Shown here piece by piece: positions 35,516-48,000 of a stretch of 64,000 nt of DNA. The position numbers and the translations under genes are program-made. The DNA comes from Lithospermum erythrorhizon (lineage: Eukaryota; Streptophyta; Magnoliopsida; Boraginales; Boraginaceae). Below the pieces are notes generated by a model, which was given only the letters and a program-made list of their open reading frames with translations, ran no database searches and was not told the DNA's origin. The stretch is taken from positions 172,861-236,860 of the forward strand of contig JADFUC010001261.1 of the NCBI GenBank assembly GCA_019722365.1. The letters run 5' to 3'. Position 1 is the stretch's first letter. Every line of letters starts with the position of its first letter.

Positions 35516-38119
35516 CACTACTACAAAATAACACTTAGACATCACTTACTTAGACATCACTTATATAAAAAGCCGCTGGGGTCTCCCACCTCGAGAAGCC
35601 ACCGGACCCTTCATCTCTATTTCTCTAAAACAAAAGGTATGCACTTGATATGATTCTTACAACAAAATTTAATAATTTAAATTTTAAATTTGAATTTTCG
35701 AATTATTAATTTGAATATTGTATGTATGCACTTGAATTTTGTTTCGAATTTTGATTTGAATTATTAATTCAAAATTTTGAATTTTAGTGTATATAGCTCC
35801 GGCAGCTTCAAGATTTTGAATTTGTGTATATAGTTCAAGTAATCATTTATTTTGTTTTAGATTCATTGTCGGACATGAAATATCTAGAAGGTAGAGATTT
35901 TAGAAGAGAAGTCAATTTGTCAACTTATATACATACTCTTATATATCCTGTTATCCAGTAACTATTAGCATAGATTATTCTCTTGTTTGTCTCTCTAGTG
36001 GATGAGTTCAGTTTTTTTGAATTTTATTGTTCATTTTTATTAGTTCAATTCATGTTCATTAGTTCAATTCATACATGCGCTGAATAGATTGCATATTATT
36101 TCGAAAAGAACATGCATCATTGAAAGAATGTCCCAAGTGTAATACCTTTGAGGATCTGGCAATTCCCAACGGGCGATGTACTATTTTCACTCTCTACCCA
36201 GGCTCGACGTATGTATCGGAGTGCATTATGTTTGAGAAATTGACATGGTATTTTGACGACAAAGCTTAAAGACGGATTGGGGACATCCTATTTATTTACG
36301 CCGTGGTTAAAGGCGATGTAATTTTTTCACTTCTAACAAGGAAAGCGCTTTTTCAGGTTTCAATATTAAATGTCCAGAAGATAAATCGATGTCAGCCCCA
36401 GCATCTGGGCTTGCTCGAGGAAAGCAAATTATCCCTCGGTAGTGTATGACTTCTAGACTCTCATGTGTGCTTTCTCTTTGTAAGGCTTATGTTCAAAGAG
36501 ATGACTGCTTTTTTGTTTCAATGTCCGAGTCATTTCGAGGTGTTGCTTTCACGATCATGTTTCTCTTTCATAACGCCAAAGATCAGAACACACAGTTTGC
36601 TTAGTAAGCTTCTACTATTTGTCTTACAAGGTATACTAATAATAATATTATATCTAAGTGTTTCTGTTACATCCATTTAAAATATATAATAATATATTCT
36701 CTATCGAAGATATCATGATGTGTATTTGGTCAATGAGGGTGAACAACAAAGAGACACAAATATGGTGTCGTAGTAGGTTCTTCTGTTCACATACGCAAAT
36801 TGAGCATACTCATTTGGTGGATATAATAATAAAAAGCACACACAAGATCATCTCACATGATACCATATAATATCGGTTAGTACATAATATTTTCTATAAA
36901 TGAGCTAATAGATAGTTCCATCAAGTATAAATATTCGATATTAATTAAGATTATTGAAGCTAACGTAGGAATCATCGTTGTCAGTTGCCATCAACACCAA
37001 GAATGAATATATATATTATGGATCCGCTACGATTACATCACACCCATAAAGATTGAGCTGATTTGTTGCATAAAATCAACGTGTATTCATCTGATTATTA
37101 ATAATAATATATATTACCTTATTTTTATTATTATTTCCTCCTTATGAATTTGTTTATTTTAGTGTTAAGCGATTACCCAGTGAGTTCAAGCCGAAAGAAG
37201 TTGAGCCGTAACTGTTGGGTTAGCATGGAGGTATATTTTGGAACTTTGTTCTAGCAACAATCATTTGGAATATATTACATGCAAATTATATATTTGTTTT
37301 GAATGATCATTCCAATACTAAAAGCCAGCATCCGCTTGTGTTCTATCAGGATTTTATGTCTGTTATGGAGGACATTTTAACTGAACTACCACTTTTTTTA
37401 GTCAGAAGTCATTTTTAAATATGTGGATGTTGATACTAACTAAAACTCAAAGTTATGGAATTATATAATTTATTTTAATTTTCGCATCCTGTAAGATCGG
37501 GTGCGATAGTTTCATTTATTTAATTACTCATGTTTAGCATGGATGGTATATATTCAGCAATGTATACTTCAAGACCATTATTGAAAGTAAGAGTCATTGA
37601 TACGCAAGATACTAACATTTGTAGGCTTCCTGAAATTATTAGTTTTGTTAGATATCGAGCATGTTCATGAAATATATTTTGATATATATTGGGACAAATG
37701 TACGCTTAGTTACATTTTGACTTGACATGTACGTCAGGGATAAAATATAATGTTTATCTAGCTACATTTGATTTTGTATGTCGGTATATGTTTTGATCGA
37801 TATTTAACTTGGAATTTAATGTATGTTTTGTGACATTAGTAGTAATTTTTAGGTATATAAATTAATATGGGGTGAAATAGCTAAAAAGAATGCAAAAAAA
37901 AAAATAGTATTAAATGACTTGGACGGCGTTTGAAAAGCTATCAGTTTAAGTATTAACTTAGACTTAATTTTTCAAGGCTTATGTCTAAGATTTAACATGT
38001 ACCATCTAAGTACTTGTAGAGCCGCTCTGGGTTTTAACCACACGTGATAAAATTATGGCATTTTTTAGTGACGTCAAAATGGTTTTTTAATGTCCTTCAA
38101 GTTCTCTTTTGTAGTAGTG
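35516..38119. mobile_element. CACTA (En/Spm-type) DNA transposon, non-autonomous or decayed
   Basis: The 13-bp terminal inverted repeat CACTACTACAAAA is perfect at both ends (35516-35528 and the complement ending at 38119). Subterminal repeats are present: CTTAGACATCACTTA occurs twice at the left, and TCTAAG words occur in both orientations at the right. GCCGCT words sit about 60-95 bp from each end. Flanking trinucleotides are CGC and TGT, not identical but explained by two C-to-T changes. Weak coding ghosts lie at 36120-36460 (CPKCNTFEDL, then WYFDDKA and RRIGDILF), loosely like the TNP2 transposase N-terminus; this is tentative. Confidence 0.75.
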
Positions 38120-38318
38120 TGTGTATGCCTGAACTAGTGGATATATGTTTTGCCTCTTTAATTTTGTACGATTAACATAAATTGATTTTATTATTTGGAT
38201 TAATTTGGATAATTTGCAGAAGAACAATTGTCAGTTTCATTTTCAACTATGGAAAATAACATACTTCGTAGATTTAATTGACATGCATTATATTGATGTA
38301 AATAAATTATCATTTTAC

Positions 38319-38372
38319 CAATAAAGTGTATTAAAAATATTAATATATTACTACTTTTATCAAATATTATTA
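38319..38372. repeat. Direct repeat flanking the solo LTR, left copy
   Basis: It opens with AATAAAGTGTATT and ends TATCAAATATTAT, matching 40598-40650 with few differences. See the right copy beyond the LTR. Confidence 0.75.
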
Positions 38373-38469
38373 TACGGAATAAATTAATAATTATAATTTT
38401 AAATCGTAATGCAAAGAAGATTTTTTTTTATTTAGCGATAGTGATACAAAATAAAACCTACTCAGAGAA

Positions 38470-40598
38470 AAAAAAATTCCTCAAAGTACAAGTTTATCAA
38501 ATCAAGAGGATCGACCGTCCAAACCATGAAGCCTCAAGCGCTTATCGATGATTGTGAGATGTTTGGCTTCGGCTGACTCGAGCTTGACTCGACTCGATAG
38601 AAGCTTCTAACTTGGCCGATTTGAGCTTGAGCTTGACTTGATTTAACTCTGGATTGATAGAAGCTCTAATGAAATGGATACGTGTCCCGTCTCACGGACT
38701 CGAGACCTGTCCACTCTGGATATGGTCCGAGCTGTGGAGCCCAGCAACAGATTCCTGGTTCACTGTATGGTCTTGATCTGGCTTGGACTGATTCCGGGTT
38801 CATGTTAGACTTGATGGACTTACTGCAAGCGCTTGCGCTGGGACTCGCTTTTGAGTATCACAAGTGGTATCATGTACTGACAAGCTACAACCTTCTGCAG
38901 TGGGACTTTGTAGCTTGAGATGTCACTTGCCTTTGCGCTGACTTAGTTCCTGATATGACATTTGGATTTCGAGATAGGACTCCGAGCCTGAAATGTATTG
39001 CTTTATATAGGAAGCAAGTGTCACAATAAGAAGTTGTTTTTACTTGTACTACAACGGTCTTAGCAAATAAGGCCAGAAAGGGACTTCTAAAGGATATGAC
39101 CCAAATAGGATCTAGAAAGTAGATTTGGCCTCACTTGACTTGATTAAGCTTTGAAGTAGCATTACTTAGTTTATACTACAACGACCTTAGGAGCTTGTCA
39201 CAGAATGATGATCAATATGAAGCGGAGCTTTCCAAAATTTCGTTGATGATACTAATCAACTGTATTGTCTTTAGCAACAGAGCCTCGCCTAGAATCCAAA
39301 ATGATAGGACCTAACGCTCAGTGTATTCCTATATCTGGGATTCGATGAATCAAACATGAGGTTTTTCAGGTGTTCATGCAAGATTTATGAATAATCAGTT
39401 ATTTATTTATACTACAACCCTAACAAATTATTACAGTAACGACGTGATGAAGCGTGGAACTTTCCCAACCTTGTCAATGCATACTCACCAACTAGACAAG
39501 CTTTAAGAATAAGAGCCTCGCCTGTAATCTAGCTTAGACTCAACGCCTATGTTTTCCTATATCCAGATTTGATGAATCAAACCCGGTGTTTTCGTGTTTT
39601 CATGCAAGATTTATGAATAATCAAGTTATTAATATTCTAAATATTCAAGCGCTTCGAGAAACTTTAGTTAGATTCTCATCGATTTTGTTTAACTTGAAGA
39701 ATTCATTGCCATTAATAATTTTGATTTCGACGCTATTTCAAGCAATTCTGAGGTGTTTCTAGCCATCACGGTGTTTTAAGTGTGGTTTTAAAGATTTAAC
39801 TTAGAGAAATCTCGAGGTTTTTCTATACTTCGTGGTTCAGGTATTTTTGTGCTGTGATGATTGTGATTTAAATTTGATGGAATTTTCTAATTGCAGTAAA
39901 AGTGGGTATATAGGCTTCCGGCTTCAAATGTCAGGGTTTCCGATCATTTGCTTGATTTAGCGATCACATCTTGACCATATCAATTTCGGCGCAAGATCCG
40001 CACTGCCGGACTTTTAGGAATTGCTTCGTGTCCAAGTATCAAAAGAGTACGCCTCTTTCACATACAAAGTTAAGGTTCCATCTTTTTCAGTCAAATATAT
40101 TTTCATATCAATCTCGACCATTCGGAGCCTTTGATTTTGAACGTCCCACCTAACTTCCTGTGGTTCTGATTTCAAACACATAACTTATGGTTTCGATTTT
40201 GAATCCATAACTTCAGAAGGTCTCGATTTTGAACCATGATTTTTAGATTCTTCATTTTGAACCATTTTAACGTTTCTTTATGGTCATTTAATCGATAAAA
40301 TTAGGCTTTGTTCTAATTTTAACCGCTATTTAACGCAGTCAAGCTTATCGAGAACCCTATTTCAGTTCAAATTTAGGGAAGTTAATTTAATGTAAAAACC
40401 CTATTTTTACTTGACACTTCATGGGTCATTGATTTCCTGAACTTTGTCTGATCGAGGATTTGATTCGAATTGCTAGAGCTTAATCTTAACCCTAATCACC
40501 TGGCTTCTGATGGTCTTTAATGGCTCGACTTTTTAATTTGATTAATTGATCTTAATTAATTTAATTATTATTTTGATAAATTTTCGATGTCTACAACA
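38470..40598 (-). mobile_element. Solo LTR of the Tat-like family, reverse orientation
   Basis: Read on the minus strand from 40598 or 40595, it begins TGTAGACATCGAAAATTTAT. It then follows the same order as the LTR at 51697: AAAAGTCGAG, TTAGGGTT, GAAGTC, ACATTAA, TAATTTTAT, AAAATTCCATCA, GAGATTTCTCTAA, GTTAAATCTTTAAAACC and TGTTTGATTCATCA-like words. An internal ~237-bp tandem duplication (about 39171-39650) repeats GAGCCTCGCCT and TGCAAGATTTATGAATAATC. No internal retrotransposon sequence or second LTR is adjacent. The 3' end (near 38470) is approximate. Confidence 0.7.
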
Positions 40599-40650
40599 AT
40601 AAAGTGTATTTAAAATACTAATATCTTACTATTATTATCAAATATTATAT
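40598..40650. repeat. Direct repeat flanking the solo LTR, right copy
   Basis: Matches 38319-38372. It is far longer than the 5-bp target duplication expected of an LTR element. Confidence 0.75.
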
Positions 40651-40849
40651 GAAATATTATTTAATGAATTCAAAATTATATACTTTTTTAAATGAAAGAA
40701 TAATAAGTTCTGATCTACCGGTACTCATAAGACGGCAGATTCCATTCCAATTATCAATTAAATGGTGGCCTATAATAAAAGAAATAAATAAATATTTTTA
40801 GATTCATTTTGTTTGGACGCCCTCATCCTCGTTCTTTCCTTCCGCATTC

Positions 40850-41014
40850 GTAGGCATTTATATAGCAACCCTTTAATTCCTTGCACAAACCTCTATTTAT
40901 ACACAATTATCAGTTCGGTTTCCCTCAACCATATCTTCTTCTTGTTATTTCCCTCAACTTATAATTATCATTTTGGTAGCTTGGCTTCTTGATTTCTATC
41001 TGAAGAACGAAGCC
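40850..41014 (+). promoter_or_regulatory. Promoter and 5' leader of the LHT gene
   Basis: Two TATA-like words lie upstream of the start codon: ATTTATATAGC at about 40857 and CTCTATTTATAC at about 40891. The second is followed by a pyrimidine-rich leader ending in GAAGCCATGG, a good plant start context. Confidence 0.5.
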
Positions 41015-44000
41015 ATGGGAACTGAAGGTACACCTCCAATTGCTACCAATAACAACTACCCCAAAAATGTAAGTTTGTGTCTCTTCCTACCTCTCCATTA
41101 TATTATTTGAACACTGTATATTTTTCAACCATTAAACTTAAGTTATGGTCATATCATCTATATATATCTTAATTTCATCTTAAAATGGGCATGTATATAT
41201 ATATATATATTTAAATTCTGCTATTGTTAAAAGTTTTGCATGAACTGAACCTTGGATGAATAGATGCTCGAAGCTCGACTAGATCAGATTTAGCTAAGAG
41301 TCGTCGTGACCTTAGGCACAACAACTCATTAAGCCATCTCGTTGATTCGGTATCTTATGTTACAAATGTATCATCAAGTTGAGCTAAATTTCTACGTTTC
41401 TAACTCGTTTCAACTCCATCATGCACAACTTTAATGATTGTGCATACATTAAACGTTAAACGTTATTGTTTAATTCTTAAAAATGAAGAAGCTACATGTT
41501 TAGATTTAATTTTTCTCATTAATTTAAATGAGGAGTGGAAATCATTTAGGTTAATTTGAAGTCAACGTGTCATGAGTCATGACGACTTAATAAGTTAGTA
41601 TATACGTTGAAGAGTCAAATATAAGACGAATGATAGTATTAATTGTACGCGTTATGTATTATATACTGTATCTAGGATGGTGATGTGAATGTAGACATGT
41701 GGTACCAATTAATATAATTCCATGATGAATAGCTGCTAAGGGTGGTTGATGATCCTTCTCTCGCTTTCATATAGTCTCCATCGTTAAAAATTGTCAAATA
41801 TAATTTTCAATAATCACCCAAAATAAATAAATTTGCAATCTCAATTAAAAGATATAACTTTGACTAAAATTGAAAATATTATGTTAATAGTAATAAAATA
41901 TATGAAAAATGCTAATATTATTAGCACATTTCACATACCTTTTGAGATTTTAGTTATATTCAATAATTCTTTCATTAGTGGTATATGGAGTACTAGTTAT
42001 CTTTTGATATGGAGTATTTTATTCATTAAATATTATACTACATATAAAAAATATAAAGTATAAGAAATTAATCATCAAAATTTTGAACTTGAAACAATAA
42101 TAATCTTTTCGGAATGGTTGGATTATATATCATTCACAGAGTACCACTTTGTCAATTGTCATAAAACTTGTACATTATGTCATTATCCTAAAATTGTTTA
42201 TTTTCAAATACGTAACATTTGTTTACTCTATTGTTGACTTGTTCTCCCATTTATAATTCAATAGTTGTCAATAAGTAATTCGATGAAATTTAAACCAACA
42301 TTTTCTTTCACCGAGATTGCTATATATAAAAGTCAGCGAGTACCACTTTGTCAATTGTCATCAAACTTGTACATTATCCTAAAAATGTTTATTTTCAAAT
42401 ACGTAACATTTGTTTACTCTATGGTTGACTTGTTCTCCTATTTATAATTCAACAGTTGCCAATAAGTAATTCGATGAAATAAATGGGTAGAGTAATACTC
42501 GTCTGATTATTTTTACTTGATATCTTAACATTTTTAAGTTAATTAATAAACAATTAAGAATGTAGAGTTAATTAATAAACAATTAAGAATGTAGTATATT
42601 TTATCTATATATATCCCTAATTAATAACTAAAACAACAATTAATAGCATTAAACATAAAGTAGCTTTTATATTCACTACGAAACTTTTGAATACATTAAG
42701 TAGGGGGTTAAAAGGAAAAAGTAATGAAACATTGCATTGAAATTTCAAAGTGACAGCTATTTCAAAACAAAAAAATTTGTTAGGATCTCGAGTGAAAAAA
42801 CCCGGAGGGAATATAATGTTTGATTCGCTACTTGTCAATAATATACGGAGTAATAAATAGTACTACCTCCATTTCAAATTAATTGACTTTTTTACTTTTC
42901 GAGACACAACTTTAATTAATTATTACTTCTTATATATATTATGAAAAATTATACTCCCTCCGATTTTTTTACTTGACATCCTAGCAAAAATTTTTTGTTT
43001 AGAAATAGTTGTTACTTTGGAATTCCAACACAATATTTCATTAATTTTTTCTTTTAAGCCCCTACTTAATGTATTCAAAAGTTATATCTATTAATTGTTG
43101 TTTTAATTATTGATTAGGGATATATATGTAAAATGTATTTCATTCTTAATTGAAGTGAAAAATGTTAGGATGTCAAGTAAAAAAAATCGAAGGAAATAAT
43201 AAAAAATAATTTGTAGGTTAGTAAATAAAAAATAATTTGTGGTCTTCATGATACAGAATCCAAAACGTCATGGAGGAAGTAACGTGATAGAACAAAATAG
43301 TAAGTTCACATGGTACAATGTGGCCGGCTTAAGGTTTGGTAATTCGTACGCAACATGTTATGTCTTTTCTCATTAGTGAAAGACTCTGCCCAATTATGAT
43401 CATATATGATGCATCAATCAAACATGTACTTCTCTCTGATTTTAATTAATTCATTAATTGCCAAATGCCAATGTTTAGTAAAACAAGTGCATGCCCCACC
43501 TTCATCAGTTCGTAACTTCGTCTGTAGGGGGAATACTTCATAGTTTATTTAAATCGTTGTCACATGTGTAACATCGATTTATAGGTAATATATAAAAATA
43601 CATATATAATACGTGTTTTAAAATTATTTTTCAAAAATATGTGCTTCATATTTTACACAAGTATAATTTGAGAATAGGATAATAATGAATATAATAAACA
43701 TGTTTACAAACTTGATAAATTTCAATCTTGAGAAATTATTAAATTAATAATAGTATATATATATATATATATCTTGGTCTTCTTATATATACAGTAATAG
43801 TGTTTGAATAATATTATTATACTATGGATATATTAGGATAATATTATGATACTATGAATTCTAATGTAAGAACAAATTTCATAATATAAATATGATTCAT
43901 AGTATTCTAATAGTATCCCAATACATAGTAACTTGGATGTTTGACTACAAATGCTAGACTATATTATCAAATTGTGAAACAAATACTTACTTGTAAAACA

Positions 44001-46849
44001 ATAATTCCTTTATACGGAGTATAACTTAGTTTCTTTTGTCAAAAGATTCATACCCTTATTCAACAATGTACACCAATCAAATACAAGTCAACTTTCTTAA
44101 TATAAAAATATTTCTTTGAAAAAGTTGAACTTAAGAGTCACATTAACTATTATCTTACTTATTAGTCAAACATTTAAATTAAATTGATATTGATGTGCAT
44201 ACTAATAAAAGATAGGGTTTGATATTAACCATGTAAAGTATTTGAGTATTTGTATAGGTTGATGAGAGGACAGCAAAGCAGAAGGCTATTGACGAGTGGC
44301 TTCCAATTACTTCATCAAGAAATGCAAAATGGTGGTACTCTGCTTTCCACAATGTTACTGCTATGGTGGGAGCTGGAGTCTTAAGTTTGCCTTATGCCAT
44401 GTCACATCTTGGCTGGTATATAATACTCACTCATACACATTGGATGAGAATTGATATTAATATGCATTTGAAATTTGGAGTGCATTTCTTGATGATAAAT
44501 TAAATTTAATTCTAGTATTTCAAGAACTTAATACATTATTGATTCCGTCATAAAGTATTATAAAAAATAAAAAAGTTCATAAGTTGTTATAATGGATTAT
44601 TAAAAGAGAATTTTTAACTACAAATGAATTATTAATAAAATAGAATTGTAAGATAAGAATCGAACTCATAAGTCATAACATCTCTGTTACACAAAAGCTT
44701 AACTACCAATTAAGCTATTCATTTTTTTGGGATTAACTGAACCACCTTGTACAATTTTATAATACCATGTCCGGCCCTGTTCACATATATATGTTCAACA
44801 TGTGTAATAAGATAGACTTACCCCACATACACATATATGTCACATGAGAGAACTACATGGATCTGAATTGACTTGAGATATTTAATTTTGGCACTAAAGT
44901 TATCTTATCAATTAATTTTTTATGAGACAAAATTAGTATATAAGTGTTTGACGTGTAGAATATAATGACTTTAAATCTTTTTCATAAAATGTAGTTAAAT
45001 GTTATATGAAAGCATCATTAATTGAAAATTTAAGTTTACTCTTTATTGGAAGACCTCTAAGTTGTGGTGAAGACAAGGTATTTGTATAGGAGGGAAAAAC
45101 ACTAATATAATACAAACATTGAAAAATATAGAATGTAGTGACTTAAAACATATTTTGTTTGTTACAGGGGACCAGGTGTGGCTATAATGGTATTATCTTG
45201 GATAATAACTCTGTATACTCTATGGCAAATGGTTGAAATGCATGAAACGGTTCCTGGTAAACGTTTTGATAGATATCATGAGCTTGGCCAACATGCTTTT
45301 GGAGACAAGCTTGGGTTATATATTGTGGTACCACAACAACTTATTGTTGAAGTTGGTGTAGACATAGTTTATATGGTTACTGGAGGAAGGTCATTGAAGA
45401 AAGTTCATGATTTATTATGCAAAGGAAACGCTTGTGATAAAGATATCAAACTCACTTACTTCATCATGATCTTTGCTTCTGTCCATTTTGTGCTCGCTCA
45501 TCTTCCGAACTTCAATGCGATATCCGGTATTTCTCTGGCAGCAGCAGTCATGTCGTTGAGGTAATAAACGTCGCATCCATCTCAAAAAGATTGTCTAGTT
45601 TGATCGTATTAATTTGCCATACTAATTTTCTTTTTTGTCATATATCAAATTCATGTATATATAGTTACTCTACAATTGCTTGGGGAGCTTCTGTTAACAA
45701 GGGTGTGGCGCCTGATGTGCAATATGGTTATAGGGCACGAACTACAACAGGAACAGTATTTAACTTCTTTGGTGCTTTGGGTGATGTTGCTTTTGCTTAT
45801 GCTGGTCACAATGTGGTTTTGGAAATCCAAGCTACAATCCCATCTACACCTGAGAAGCCTTCCAAAGGCCCTATGTGGAAGGGGGTCATTGTTGCTTACA
45901 TTGTTGTAGCTTTATGCTATTTCCCTGTAGCATTCATCGGATATTGGATGTTTGGAAACTCAGTCGAGGACAATATTCTAGTTACTTTAGAGAATCCGAC
46001 ATGGCTTATTGTTACGGCGAATTTTTTCGTCGTTATACATGTTATTGGAAGCTATCAGGTAAGCTCTTGAATCAAATCTTCAATCTTAATATCGTGATTA
46101 TACGAAATTTCGGGTACATTTCCTTAACATCGTTATAATTGTTTCTCCATTTGAATGCAGATTTATGCTATGCCAGTTTTTGATATGCTTGAAACTCTAC
46201 TAGTAAAGAAACTGCACTTCCAGCCTACTTTCATGTTGCGTTTTGTTACAAGAAATCTATATGTTGGTAAGTACAAATAAATGAATGTTTCATAACTTAC
46301 TATGATGAAATGATCTTATATATATATTGAATGATAACATATTTTTCAACTTATTGTTAAATGCAGCATTCACTATGTTTGTTGGCATAACTTTCCCTTT
46401 CTTTGGAGGGCTTCTCGGATTTTTCGGAGGTTTCGCTTTTGCTCCAACCACATACTTTGTAAGGAATATAATCATATCATATCATGCGACATGCATTGTG
46501 TTTTTTAACCTATAAATTACTCCATAAAGAAAATGACTTATTCATATGTGTTTTTTTTTCAGCTTCCATGTATCATGTGGCTTGCTATTAAGAAACCCAA
46601 AAAATTCACCATCTCATGGTGGATCAATTGGGTATGTGTGTATATATATGACCATACTCCAAAATAATGTCTCAATTTCTAAAACACTAAATATAATGGT
46701 ATCATGGTTTTTTTTAATAATCCTCATATATGAAATATTTGTACATGCAGATATGCATTGCTATCGGAGTCACGCTGATGATTTTGGCACCAATTGGAGC
46801 TCTAAGGAATATCATTCTTCAAGCCAAGGACTATGAATTTTATTCTTAA
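41015..46849 (+). CDS. LHT1: Lysine-histidine-type amino acid transporter (LHT1-like)
   Basis: Plasma-membrane proton-coupled importer of neutral and acidic amino acids in the AAAP family (role known from Arabidopsis LHT1). Eight exons: 41015-41068, 44258-44415, 45168-45560, 45665-46058, 46161-46266, 46367-46458, 46563-46631 and 46751-46849. All introns are GT-AG and the total is 454 residues, as usual. Family words are intact: [125 protein letters not shown], and the end AKDYEFYS. About ten or eleven membrane segments are visible. One difference is an Asp in [11 protein letters not shown] where the Arabidopsis protein has Cys, a charged residue in a membrane segment. Introns 1 and 2 hold inserted repeats. 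The gene looks functional. Confidence 0.95.
42139..42484. repeat. Direct duplication (~150 bp, two copies) in LHT intron 1
   Basis: GAGTACCACTTTGTCAATTG begins both copies (about 42139 and 42340). They continue in parallel through TTTATTTTCAAATACGTAAC, GTTGACTTGTTCTCC and AATAAGTAATTCGATGAAAT, ending near 42287 and 42480. A separate 29-bp unit, GTTAATTAATAAACAATTAA..., is doubled at about 42537-42595. Confidence 0.85.
42954..43196. mobile_element. Stowaway-like MITE, family Y copy 2, in LHT intron 1
   Basis: 243 bp between TA dinucleotides (42952-42953 and 43197-43198). The ends are inverted: CTCCCTCCGATTTTTTTACT at the left, and the complement of TTTCCTTCGATTTTTTTTAC at the right, followed in both by TTGACATCCTA. 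The same length and interior as 31627-31869 mark one family. Confidence 0.85.
44645..44725 (-). mobile_element. tRNA-derived SINE-like fragment in LHT intron 2
   Basis: On the minus strand an A-box-like word TAGCTTAATTGGTA (44717-44704) is followed about 46 nt later by a B-box-like word TGAGTTCGATTC (44668-44657). This is RNA polymerase III promoter spacing as in plant SINEs. There is no folded tRNA and no CCA-proximal stem, so it is not called a tRNA gene. The ends are not defined. Confidence 0.55.
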
Positions 46850-47335
46850 ACATCTCAAACAACAAGAGAGGTTTTCAAGAAATGCACAACAGGTTTCCTA
46901 CAACCTCAGGGCATTCAAGGGTAAAATTTTATAATAAAAAAAAAGATTGAAAATGAAGTGTCTAATTTTCCCCCCTCTAAATTGCAACATGAAGTGACTA
47001 GATTAGTTCAAAACAAGTGTGCTGCAGTATTATTGCTGTTTTAATTTCGAAAATTTCATTACTTTCTTGTAAATATGTATGTTTTTAATATAAATATATT
47101 GTCTTGTGATGATGTGAAATTCATTTGACATTGTATACACCCTTCAAAACGAAACAAATTTTTTACTTGATTCTCAATTATCAAAATTAGGATTCTATTA
47201 TCGAAAGTAACGTTAATTTGAATACAAAAAATCACGTTAATACTTTGTATTAAACTAAGTTAAAGATGTTATCTTTTAACTAGTTATTTGTGCACAGTTT
47301 AACCTGTGCAAATATTCATTCATTGATTTTATAAT
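46850..47335. other. LHT 3' UTR and downstream intergenic DNA
   Basis: The first ~250 bases after the stop are the probable 3' UTR (AATATAAATATATT words near 47090 could serve polyadenylation). Nothing else is recognised up to the tandem repeat. Confidence 0.4.
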
Positions 47336-47910
47336 ATCTTTTTTAATAATACAAATAATGAATTAAAATTAAGTAACATACCGAGTATATAAGAGGAGAA
47401 AATATCATACCATCATATTATGAGTTTTGGTAACTGACAATATACCACCATAGAAAAAAATAACCGATGTACTTTTATTTTATTTTTGTTTTCGTAGTTT
47501 TGTCATGTAATCAAATATTGCTGAATTTTGATATTAGTTACTAAAATGGTAAAAATAGGAATATCAAAAAGTTGGCTTCACTTGTAAATCACTAATAGAC
47601 TCTTACATTATATATATGCAGATATATTTTTAATAATACAAATAATGAATTAAATTAAGTAACATACCGCATATAAAGGAGAAGTAATATCATACCATCA
47701 TATTATGAGTTTTGTAATCGATAATATACCATCATAGAAAAATAACCGACCGCTTTATTTATTCTCTTTGTTTCCTCGTAGTTTTGTCATATGTAATCAA
47801 AGACAGCGGAAGTTGAATTTAAAGTGTTAGTTACCAAAGGGTAAAATAGAAATATCAAAAGTTGGCTTCACTTGTAACCACCAATAGGACCCCTTAGACA
47901 TTATATATAG
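47336..47910. repeat. Two tandem copies of a ~290-bp unit
   Basis: Copies start at about 47338 and 47629 with TTTTTAATAATACAAATAAT and run in parallel through ATCATACCATCATATTATGA, GTAGTTTTGTCAT and AAAGTTGGCTTCACTTGTAA to ACATTATATATA. They differ by scattered substitutions and short indels. Confidence 0.88.
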
Positions 47911-48000
47911 TATAGATTTGATATACTAGATTGTTTAATTTATTTGTCAATAGCCAAAATTTAATTGATATATAATTTTGAATTAAAATTATCATATTAA

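Noticed and set aside
44645..44725. A possible tRNA gene
   Set aside because: A and B box words are present but no acceptor or anticodon stem pairs; called SINE-like.
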